From: Alitta virens
Taxonomy: Eukaryota; Annelida; Polychaeta; Phyllodocida; Nereididae
Length of the DNA: 64,000 bases
Reading direction: 5' to 3'
NCBI GenBank assembly: GCA_932294295.1
Contig: OW028574.1
Coordinates: 10,860,215-10,924,214 of the forward strand
Shown: in pieces, positions 54,431 through 64,000 of the stretch
Numbering within the stretch: the first letter of the stretch is position 1
Layout: every line of letters begins with the position of its first letter
Translations under genes and position numbers: made by a program
The notes under the pieces: model-generated
Database searches by the model: none
Told to the model about the DNA's origin: nothing
Seen by the model: the letters and a program-made list of their open reading frames with translations, nothing else

Positions 54431-55309
54431 ACAGTCCACGCCAAATAAGATAAACCTCAGCACAAAACCAACAACATCTATTTCTGAAAGTTAATAATAA
54501 TTGCAGCTGTGAACTTTTCCTGAAAAAGATTGTTCACGTCAAAGACGAACATCTTGTTGAGAATGTATTGTAGCGCACTTCAAATGCAATAATATAAATT
54601 AGATATTTGAGCATAGCGCAGGTTTCTACAGGGAACAAATTGGATTTTTTTAATCAAGATGTCTAGATGTGCACTGCAATGTTTTCATACAAAGCATCTC
54701 TTTTAATCTACTTTCCAGTTGTCATGCAACTCGTTTTTATTATTTCATTACAAGACAATGATCATTAAATAGCTTTCACAGAAATCAATTATTTAAAACA
54801 CAATAGAAATATCCACCAACTTCTACGTTCTGTGAGTTGAAAAGAAAGTCTCCACTGAAACGAACCACCACTGTAAAATGAGATCGAGTTGGATGTGTGG
54901 CTGACCTGGAACTTTCCGTGAAATCTTGTTGCACTCAAACTCATATTTCTCATGTTAGCAAGAAGATTTGCAATGTAAATTTACAATATATATGTCATGT
55001 CATATGGTATATCATGAACAAGCCATCCACTTGGTTCCATCAACATGGTGGCAGCACTCGTTCCTGATGTCTCATTCCAAGAAACTGGTAAATGGAATGA
55101 ATTTAAAATATGATCCGTTATTTCATGAGTACTTGAGTAAGAATGTTTTAGGGCCATGATGAAATGTCATCATTCACCGATTGAAATTTGAGACAACAAT
55201 TAGAGCGTCAATTTGGTAGCTTTAATTTATGGCTTTATTACCTCCGAGTCAAAGGAAATGCTAACAGAGGCCAGCATAGGCTGTCCAGTTGACATGTTAC
55301 GTTATCTGG

Positions 55310-55620
55310 ACATCAGTATGGCAGTATTGTGTCAGCCAATGACAGCCATTATTGTGCCAACCAGACAGTGGGCTAACCTAATGCAAGGCCAACAGTGGAC
55401 CAACCAGACACCGGGCAGACTTATAACCGTGGACATGATGGTGGGCCAGCACTGGGTAGACAGTGAGCCGACATAGAACTGACTTACTAGATGATGGAGT
55501 TTGCAAGAAAATGAGCTGACCCAACGTTCACTGACAATGGGCCAACACACACTCACCTGACAGTGGGCAGATGTCCCAGACAGCAATGCGATGTTGGCCT
55601 GCAAGGTCAGCACGATTCTG
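55310..55620. repeat. Degenerate GGGCCAAC/CAGTGGGC array
   Basis: Irregular units such as CCAACCAGACAGTGGGCTAA, GTGGACCAACCAGACACC, GATGGTGGGCCAGCACTGGG and AATGGGCCAACACACACTC, about 25-30 bp apart. It keeps short frames open without any domain. Confidence 0.65.
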
Positions 55621-55639
55621 ATTGAGTGTAGAAACAATA

Positions 55640-56370
55640 TCCAACCAAATCTATATTATTGTTTTGCCTATGCCCAAATTAGGCTTACATTTTTTTAATG
55701 TTTCCCAGACAATTAGATCTCTTGCTACCAAGAAACTGAAACAATCAAACACACAGACAAATGCTGATTGATGCCAAATCTTGTAAGTGAAGTAAGACGG
55801 CCAGAAGATTTTGACAATCTTTTTGAAATTTAAACAGCAATACCTTACATAATGAAAAGAAAAATATTGCACAAACAATTATTACTCATATTTTTTTTGT
55901 ATTTTGTATTTTTAAGGGGGGGGGGGGGGTTGTGTAAAATTAAGGAATTTGACAACTGCACTACTTTTTACAAGTTAGGATTGAGTGAAGCGTCTGAGGC
56001 AAATGAAAAGGGTGTGTAGGGATTAAGGGAGTTATCATGTTGCTGTCCTATGTTGAAGTGGTCATGACCACATCAAAGTTGTCAACTCTGAATAAACACC
56101 AGTGGGTATCATGTCATAGCCGATGAGTTCTCTACTGGTTTAGTAAAATAATTATGATATATGTTGTTATCAATCTCCAAAATTTAATGTATACTTAATC
56201 ATAATATCCAATCATTCACAATAGTCTGACAGGAATGAATAAACTTATCTGCAGTCGTATCGAATTATAGCAATGCTATAAAACTCCATACCCCCCTGAT
56301 GTTGCTTTCAAATATTCTTAATATCATCATTCGTTCTAAACAAGACAATTATTATTGGAATGCACTGCAA
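55640..56370. other. No gene recognised
   Basis: AT-rich sequence with a G-run at 55916-55929. No supported feature. Confidence 0.5.
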
Positions 56371-56374
56371 ATAG

Positions 56375-56570
56375 AAAAACCAAATGCACTTAATGTAGAT
56401 TTCATGAGACCTACAGTTTCTATGGAGACAGATGGGAGACTTCCCAACCAAAATGTTGATATGCACCCGATCACACATGCATTTCTGTCCCAGTGTCTCT
56501 TATGGTCTGCAGCTGGCAGGCTGTTCTCGTGTAATTATGATGAGGTAACCACATTTCAGTAGGCCAACTG
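56375..56570. repeat. Partial third copy of duplication block 1
   Basis: Matches the right-hand end of 47521-48750 and its continuation to 48845: GTAGATTTCATGAGA, ACAGATGGGAGA, AAAATGTTGATATGCAC, CATTTCTGTCCCA, CTTATGGTCTG and TGTTCTCGTGTAATTA in the same order. Confidence 0.78.
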
Positions 56571-56770
56571 TTTCATGGATGAGATATTTGGTAGAAGTTG
56601 ATTTAAACATTAGAAAAAATGGATTTCTCAGATTGTATTCATTAATACATCTGTTCCCGGTAGCTTGTCATAAAATTTGACCTAGTACACTTTAATGAAA
56701 AAATATAAAAAAATTCAGCGGTCGTCGCAATACATATTAATTTGTTGGTCAACCTATCCACCTCCCCTGA

Positions 56771-56793
56771 AAATAATTCTGGATCCGCCCCTG
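56771..56793 (-). mobile_element. Isolated hAT-type terminus
   Basis: On the minus strand this reads CAGGGGCGGATCCAGAATTA, the classical terminal sequence of many animal hAT elements. I could not find a partner end nearby, so it is a remnant or one end of an unresolved element. Confidence 0.45.
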
Positions 56794-57058
56794 GATCTGT
56801 TTAACGTTATGTGAAGTTTGTTGATGAGGCTGTTGAGCTTTTCCTGAATTTGATTTTAGAAAATTGCTCCAAAACCCTGTTTCACAAAGTCAGCTGTTTT
56901 ATTCCTGGGGAAATGACATGGATTTGTGCAAAACCAGCATTTTTGGCCAATGTTCTCTGGAAGCTGTCATTGCCTCCTTTCTCTAGTTGTAGTATTTTTG
57001 ATTGTTATTGAGTCAAATGTTGAAGTGTTGAAATTTTTTTTTTCACTCTGTGGCTACT

Positions 57059-57267
57059 GATGTCTGTCTGGCTAGCTGTCTGTCTGGCTAGCTGTCTGTC
57101 TGGCTGGCTGTCTGGCTGTCTATCTGGCTGGCTGTCTGGCTGGCTAGCTGTCTGTCTGGCTGGCTGTCTGGCTGGCTAGCTGTCTGTCTGGCTAGCTGTC
57201 TGTCTGCCTGGCTAGCTGTCTGGCTGGCTAGGTGTCTGTCTGGCTAGGTGTCTGTCTGGCTAGCTGT
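57059..57267. repeat. CTGGCTAGCTGTCTGT minisatellite
   Basis: Mixed CTGGCTAG, CTGTCTGT and CTGGCTGG units over about 210 bp, with variable order. Confidence 0.93.
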
Positions 57268-59260
57268 AATCCTTCAACATTGTGTTTTGGTGATCATTAC
57301 TTTCGACTCCTTCTTGTCAGACAATTTTTTGTAAACAGTGAATGAGGTGACATTTCCTGATTAGCGCTGAATACAATTAAAAGTCAGTCATCATGTAGAT
57401 ATTGAAGGCAAAGGACCTGCTGTTTTAGTATTTCTTCATATGGACAAATTGTATATTCAGGTATGTTATTTTCATGTTTATAGCACACTTATGACCGCAT
57501 ATGATAAACAAACTTTATTGTTATGAACTGTAGTAAATGTCTAGGTTTGAAAGCTGTTTGTGGCAAATTAATTCGTATGATTTATTTACAATGTGAGAGT
57601 TTGATTATTTATACTACACCTTTTAACAGTGTGAATAGTCCTCTGAAACTATTTAACATGGCAAAAATATGAAAGAGGTTGTTTACCTTTCATGTACGCA
57701 ATCTCAATTACCTGCTGTGCAAAATGTGGAATATGAAATGTTGTTATTGGTACAGTGTAATTGCTATTTTATTCACTTAAGTAAGAAGGTATAATGATTT
57801 GTTTATACCTAGAAAAGACCTATTTCACCACCTAAAATGTACCGTGCAATACAGCCGTGTAATATATATGAAACTATTGCACGGCTCTCAGCCAGTCAGA
57901 ACTAGGATTTCTGCTAGCCATATAATAAATCTGCATAGTCAATAATAGACATAAAGTTGAGTAAAGTAACTTAACACTTTGTAGCAGTTGTATTGTCTTG
58001 GGACTGTAATTGGTAATTCTAGTTTATCTAGTTTCATTGTTTCAGTAATGTTATTATATCAGGTATACTTCATGATGTTGATGTGATAGTGTGGTGTGAG
58101 TCTGAACTATTTATTAATTGTTTGTATTTTTCTGTTCAGATTCACTGAGTTCGAGTAACTGGAGTGAATAAAGTGAATGAGTACTGGAGTGAATAAAGTG
58201 AATGAGCAACCTAAATATCAAGGTCTATATCATCCGCACAGGCGGTTTCAGTGAATATCATGCTGTGGCACTGACAATTATTTATTTCCATTTTGCTTAT
58301 GGAATTTACTTGTATTTACCATATTTTACAATATTCTGTTTTGCATCCTCTGACCAAAGGAGCTTATTTTCAAAGTAGATTCTGTGATATTAGCAAGTGA
58401 TTGCTACTTAGTCTTATATAGATCACCACATATTCCTACGTTAACACGTATGACAATTGGATACACTTCTGCATGGTGCCATTGTAAATGTATAGATACT
58501 GTTACTGTGTATAAGGTGGAACAACGTGGTAAGTGCGGACTGCAGGATGCGGGCCATGAATGAGATAATAATGGATGATGAAAGAGGGGCCGATGATCTC
58601 ATGCTCTTATGTGCTGATTATTCCATGATATATTTACAGACTGAGACATTGATCAAACTGGATTAATCCTGAGCCCCTGGTGATTCTCATCCGGGTCATT
58701 GTCTTCATCTGCTTACGTCATGCTAGTCACGCCTGCAGAAGAGTTCATGGAGTGATATCTCTAAATGATATCTATGACTCATTATATCGTAGGCCTATAA
58801 ATATACATATATATAAGTTCATAGGTATTATATTTCGTTGCTAATATGGCGATCTATCTTATTTGAACATTTTAGAAAGACACTCCGTATTATTTAAAGT
58901 TAATTGTAATAGACAATTCAGTCAATCTAAGATACGAAAATTATGTGATAAATTACATGTTCATATAAACCTAACATAAATATCTCAACAAAGATTCGTC
59001 TCATAAAATTTAATTTAATTGTATTCAGCCATTTGCACAGATCAGTATTTTCTTCATTTTGATGTCTGGCGTCATGAAAAGGCATATTTAAGCTCTTCAT
59101 TATCATGGTGTAATTTCTGTTAATAAAACCCAAATGACAAATTTATGAACTTCACTGCCTCAATAATCCTGTGTTTTAGGTTAGCAAACACTATTTCAGT
59201 GTGATTGTCAAGTTACCAATCTTTATCTAATTCCAGTTCATATTGGGCAGTAACATTAGT
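57268..59260. other. No gene recognised
   Basis: AT-rich sequence. A direct duplication of GAGTACTGGAGTGAATAAAGT-like text at 58150-58205 is the only small repeat noted. Confidence 0.5.
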
Positions 59261-59269
59261 CTAATCGAT

Positions 59270-60110
59270 TTCCAATCTTACTCCCACCAGATTCAGAACA
59301 TCTTGCAGTGGCATTTTTCTTGGCTTCTCTAAGCTCTTGCCAAAGTGGGCCAATTAGAGAGATCTAATAAAGGATCCAAATATGGAAGCAATTTCCACAC
59401 AATGCTCTCATGAATAATCCTATATATTAGGCACAATGAGTTGTTTGTTTCACCGGATGTGCCTAGAATCCTCAGGCTGAATCCGCAAAACAAAAATAGT
59501 CCCAAGAGCTACTTACAGGACACATTGCAAGACGCAGGCTGCTAGAGATCCATCCGCCATGTGCGTAGTTCTTGGAAAAACAATCCATAGTCATAAAAAG
59601 GGTAAGTATCAGGCGGCTAAATAATTCAACAACTGGCTGCTTGATTTGCTTCCATTGTACTTTAATTACTCCTGGAAATGTGCTTGCCTGGATAGGTAAT
59701 TGAAGACTGCTACATGCTTATAGTGGCGTAAGACAATTAGGACCACCAACTGTGCACAATTACTTGTAATTTTGGAGGAGGTTAACATCCAGGGTAGAAA
59801 TAATGCTTGTGAGAGTTTCAGTCACTTATATGGCCCCTGAATGATACACACGATTATTAAGTGATGTTAAGAAAGAGAAAACCGCAGACCGCAAATACCA
59901 GAACATTCACGTAATTGACACTGGTGGTCTTCACTTACATTTAAGGCTCATTCAGGTCCACAATATGGTAATTACAAGTAATTGAGGCTAATTAGCTGCA
60001 TCCTGAAGGTTCATTTGCCTCCAGCTTATTAAGCAAATGAAGGATATCTGCCTGCTTCATTTCTGCTGTTTAATTGTTGAGCAGGATCTTGATATCTAAC
60101 TGACCTGTGA
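59270..60110. promoter_or_regulatory. Homeodomain-motif-rich noncoding stretch, candidate enhancer
   Basis: At least ten TAATTA, TAATTG or CAATTA cores occur in ~840 bp, for example GGTAATTACAAGTAATTGAG followed by GCTAATTAGC at 59966-59998. There are also TTAATTACTCC, GACAATTAGG, ACAATTACTTG and GTTTAATTGTTG. The stretch is less AT-rich and more complex than its surroundings, with no repeats and no open frames. This fits a developmental enhancer, but conservation in another species would be needed to show it. Confidence 0.35.
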
Positions 60111-60119
60111 TGAGTAGGG

Positions 60120-60304
60120 GTGGGGGCCTAGCTTATTGGTAGCGTGCTGGGCTTCCAACCACTGGGTCCCGGGTTTAATTCCTGGTCGAGCCTAAGTTGG
60201 ATGGCTGTTTCGTCCTTCACCTCATTGCCATGGTCCCTACCTGTCCTAATTAGCCCATCAGGTGCAGAAATACAGGATGTAAAGCCCTAAATCCACCACC
60301 ACCT
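60120..60304 (+). mobile_element. tRNA-headed SINE, family A
   Basis: GGGGGCCTAGCTTATTGGTA (A box), CTTCCAACCACTGGGTCCC and GGGTTTAATTCCTGG (B box) match the minus-strand copy at 4436-4520. The body matches 49423-49610 and ends in CACCACCACC. Confidence 0.82.
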
Positions 60305-60907
60305 GTGATGAGAATTCCACCAATGACTAATGTCATCAGTGAAGTTATAGTGAGCAGGCAATGGACCTGGAGTTGTATTATCAGCCTTTGTGTATTGTTT
60401 GCATTAGTGACCATAAGTTACAAAGGTGAGAGCAACAATGGTGCTTTATGCAGTGAGAATCACTATGATTATGCTATCAGTATGGCCATATCTAAGTGAT
60501 GGAGTGACCCTTACATGGCAACGTCCACCCACTCACATTGATGTTGAGTCTTTAGTTGCATGTTGGGAGAAAGTTCGCACGATTTGAGCTCCTTACCTCT
60601 CGTTACCCGATACTCTCTCCGTCCAGGTTTTTGCCAACTGTACGCATTCAGTTGTTCCTTTTTTAGACTGCATTAAGAAAGACATTGTATAGTGTTACCA
60701 GTGATGTTATTTATATCTCAGGAACTGACACTAATTTTGTTCAAGCTGATTCTATGAATCAGAATGAAGAGTGGGCGGATATTATTCACTCGACAAAGTT
60801 AATTCAACGTTCCATGTCAATAATCCATCCAAAATCATTTGAGCATTATTTTGAACTGCAATCACCATCCAACTTGACAGTTCATTTGGGCAATATTGAT
60901 CACGGAT

Positions 60908-61140
60908 TATGCAGCTTTGTGGTCTAATTGATAAGGAACATGGCTAGTGAAGGTCCCTGGTTCAATCCCAATCCATGCACCTTTTATGAAGCATTTCTCT
61001 GGATATGACTTGGATGATATTTAAAGTGGTAGTGGCTTGTAGTACTCTGTGCCAATGCTGAGGCACGTGAAAGATCCATGTTCAAGTGTAGCATGTTCTC
61101 CTCCTCTCTTCTCTCACCAATTAACCCTTGTCAGTGGTAG
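60908..61140 (+). mobile_element. tRNA-headed SINE, family C-like
   Basis: GGTCTAATTGATAAGGAACA, then GGTCCCTGGTTCAATCCCAA (a good B box), then CACCTTTTATGAAGC, which parallels CACTCTTCATGAGC at 20067. The 3' part, with TGAGGCACGTGAAAGATCCA, differs from the 19985 copy. Confidence 0.6.
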
Positions 61141-61655
61141 GTTGCATGGGGGCAGCGGGGCAAAATGGGCCTAAAACGGGACAGTGAAAATTCTTGTATT
61201 TTTTGGCACTGCCACCAGGTGTAAATAGTATAAATTAACTAATTGCATCACAAAGACTTCCATGACAGTCATTTTGAATGATGCTGAAACTCTGTGTAGC
61301 ATGCCATGAAAAAAAATAGATTTTTCCTATATTTCTTAAAATATTTTTATACCACTATATAGTATAAATAGCATTTACTGACTATAGTATTAGTTCATGG
61401 TATGAAACAGAACATCCATTTAAAGATACCAAACAACATATGTAAAAACAGCATTTTACCTTATTTTGAATTTGCGGTCATCCTAACAGGGAGAATGCAT
61501 TAAATCGTCATTAAACTGATAAATTTGTGTGCCCTTAACAGTTTTGTAACAATTTTGAGACAATTTTGTGATTTTAAGATTAGCAGGCCAATTTTGCCCC
61601 GCCTTCCCTTACTTGGCTGATAGGGCTGCACTATACTAATCCTATCCCTAAATGA
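61141..61655. other. No gene recognised
   Basis: AT-rich sequence without a supported feature. Confidence 0.45.
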
Positions 61656-61660
61656 CATGG

Positions 61661-61800
61661 TCATTCTGACCAACAGTAGCCAATCAACATGGCAGTCATG
61701 GCTACAGTCATTCTGGTCAACAGTAGCCAATCAAAATGGCAGTCATTATGGCTACAGTCATTCTGGCCAACAGTAGCTAGCTGATGTACACGTAGCAGTC
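61661..61800. repeat. ~48-bp tandem repeat, three copies
   Basis: Copies begin CATTCTGACCAACAGTAGCC (61661), CATTCTGGTCAACAGTAGCC (61708) and CATTCTGGCCAACAGTAGCT (61758). They diverge by a few bases and small indels. Confidence 0.85.
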
Positions 61801-62469
61801 ATTTTAATCAATGGTTATTAGCCAATATTGTAACAGGACACTTACCAAATGACATTAACTCGTCAATATTACAGCTATCCATTCTGCCAATAATTGTTAA
61901 CCAACATAATTGACCCATAGCTAGACCGAAATATTGCTGTCATCTGCAAGCACGCCGTGGTGAGGCAGTTTGTCGGACTAACCTACAGCCTCGACAGCCT
62001 CTAACCTGCATAACAGTCATCAATGTACATAATCACTGACCTGTAGGAGTTATATGGGCTACAAGTTGAGGCCAGTATAGTGATTACTTTGGGCCAGTCA
62101 CGGAGCAATGTTTATTATCTATTTACTATCCTGGGCTGAGCAGTATTCTAGATCCCATTGTCCAGGGATATAACACAGGGAGACAGCGCTTTATAGATTG
62201 CTATTCTCTCTAGACTGGTGCTATAAATATAACCCAAGTATAAACAGCGTGATGAAATTCTACCTGTTCTATCATGCAGGTAATATAAGATATCTATCAA
62301 GCAGTATATTTCGTACAAGTACTGTCATTTGTCTCCCATTATAAAAGCTACAATTGCTTTCTTGAGGATGAAAATCTAAAACTGGTGCATAAAATTATAA
62401 CCAAATGCGAAGAAGCATTGCCCAGATCACTTTGCAACTGTGCAAAATGTCACAATTGTATCCATGTGA

Positions 62470-62612
62470 AGATAGATAGATACATAGATACATTGATACA
62501 TTTAGAAAGTGAGGCTCTCTAAGGCAAGGTCCTGCCACTATCAAGGGTTGATTACCACCCATGTTACACATTTACCCGTGTGTGGGATCTTTTACTTGCC
62601 TCAGCAAGTAAT
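62470..62612 (+). repeat. Dispersed family B copy with degenerate (GATA)n
   Basis: GATAGATAGATACATAGATA, then CTCTCTAAGGCAAGGTCCTG, then CCACTATCAAGGGTTGATTA, CATGTTACACATTTACCCGT and GGGATCTTTTACTTGCCTCA. It lacks the AG tract present at 8711. Confidence 0.8.
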
Positions 62613-62989
62613 CCAGACATTTTTATTATCATTTTAACGATGGAAATTGCCTGTGCAATGCAAAACTTTGCTGGGGCCTCATTGAAAAGTCAATTTCATG
62701 TCATCAAAATCAATAGAATTTGGTGCAGTTAAATAAATCATCAGGCAGAATAGTCCAAGGCAATGAAATATAAAATGGAATCACCAGCGTCCATGAAAAA
62801 AAAATTACTTGCAGTTGTCAAGTTTATAAATAATAAATGTCTTTATTGTCATGTGCAGTCAAAATAGTAAAATAAAAAAACCATATAACTGCTGTCAGTG
62901 TCAGGATTTAAAAAGAGTGTTTTAACGAGTTTTCAAAATAAACATTTTCTAAGACAGTCATATTCATGTTTCAGTCTGCTTAATTGGCT

Positions 62990-63178
62990 CAATTACGTCC
63001 ATGGAGCATCTTCGTAAAGCAAGCCCTCCGCACGGCTACGTCAGACGCCTTACTAGAAATGGGCTTAATCAAATGGTTTATGCATATCAAATTTGATTGG
63101 TCGCGAGGATCAGTGGAGCGCCAAATCAGTGTCAGTGTTCATGAAATGCATCTATATTTAGTGCAGCAACGTGGCTGA
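62990..63178 (+). repeat. Dispersed family D, copy 2
   Basis: Partner of 22055-22245: ACTAGAAATGGGCTTAATCA, TTTGATTGGTCGCGAGGATC, GCCAAATCAGTGTCAGTG and CATCTATATTTAGTGCAGCA. Confidence 0.7.
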
Positions 63179-63379
63179 CCTACTTAGTCACCCGCGTCTT
63201 TACGGCTAGATGGCTAAGATGAAAAACCCAAAAGGAATGGCCTCAGTCAAGAGTGAAGTGTCTATGGAGTTAAAACTAAAAAAAAAAAAAAAGTATTAAA
63301 TATGAATTGATGTGATTTTGTGGAAAAATGTGATTTGGTATGAATTAATACAAAAGAGAAAGATATATGTTGCAATGCA

Positions 63380-64000
63380 AGTACAATTTTTATTTAACAA
63401 CTATTATCCATCGGCATTCCTTTTCACAGTTTAACACAAATTTCTGTGAAACCAGCTGGACCAAAGAAAAGCATTTTGAGATTTTTCTCTCTCCACAAAA
63501 ATATACATTGTGACACCCACCCTCAAACAATGAACGCCATGGCTAATCACAACAAATTGCAGTATTCTTGTATCGACATACATACAATGTAATAAGTATC
63601 AACATTTATAGTACAATGTACATACATTATGATTTTATACAACATGTATCACAGGGATGTCCATGGGCGTTCTGTTCATCACATATAAAATGTTTATATA
63701 ATTCTATATAATCATTTACAAGAATATATGTATCTTTTCATAAGATCAATTCTATGACAATATCTAGAGTGACCTACAATGTGCCATGTACAAACACACA
63801 ATAACACCCAATTGCTTATAAAGACATATTAATATGCCATATTAATATGCCATAACAATATGCCATAACATTGTTGGTGGTGCATGGAAATATGTATGTT
63901 CACTTTCTATGGCTTCCTTAGTCATATACAACCTGTTTTATACAACATATGGGGCTTACTATCCACCCATAAAATTGTCATTATTATTACAAATTTACAT
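63380..64000. other. No gene recognised; possibly 3' UTR of an off-window gene
   Basis: AT-rich, repeat-poor sequence. A minus-strand AAATAAAAATTG near 63400 could be a polyadenylation signal of a gene further on, but nothing coding is seen before the window ends. Confidence 0.3.

Overview
This window is eukaryotic, animal genomic DNA. Genes are split by many GT-AG introns, the sequence is AT-rich, and it is dense in microsatellites, tRNA-headed SINE-like repeats, truncated LINEs and non-autonomous DNA transposons. The proteins are typical of animals. The repeat style (GATA-linked repeats, TTGCACC and GGGCCAAC arrays, perfect minisatellites) resembles marine invertebrates. A deuterostome such as a hemichordate, echinoderm or lancelet is possible, but I cannot prove the species from the sequence.

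Layout. 1-6.6 kb: five minus-strand exons of a partial extracellular-looking protein made of two diverged ~140-residue repeats. Its introns carry a hairpin MITE, a reversed SINE and a 550-bp terminal-inverted-repeat element. 6.6-22.5 kb: no confident gene. This stretch holds an (AG)n tract, a 3.36-kb long-inverted-repeat DNA element with a TTA target duplication, a perfect 15-bp minisatellite, a SINE and a decayed LINE 3' end. 22.6-34.0 kb: the gene cluster. NAA80 (actin N-terminal acetyltransferase, minus strand) lies head to head with RIOX1/NO66 (JmjC ribosomal oxygenase, plus strand) across 547 bp. RIOX1 converges on CHAC2 (glutathione-specific gamma-glutamylcyclotransferase, minus strand). 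All three could be rebuilt exon by exon with consistent phases and full-length products. 34-64 kb: no confident host gene. It holds foldback elements, a palindrome cluster, an hAT-like element with a probable 8-bp target duplication, a second 5'-truncated LINE, a TTGCACC-rich array, an older ~1.3-kb duplication (with a third fragment 8 kb away), a nearly identical 1.23-kb tandem duplication, many SINEs and a TAATT-rich stretch that could be regulatory.

The three complete genes are housekeeping genes with unrelated roles: actin maturation, ribosomal protein hydroxylation and glutathione turnover. Apart from the shared NAA80/RIOX1 promoter, nothing suggests that they form a pathway. I found no clear new multi-gene system. 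The most unusual items are the repeat-built extracellular protein, the long-inverted-repeat element and the perfect minisatellite, whose unit is nearly palindromic and free of stops.
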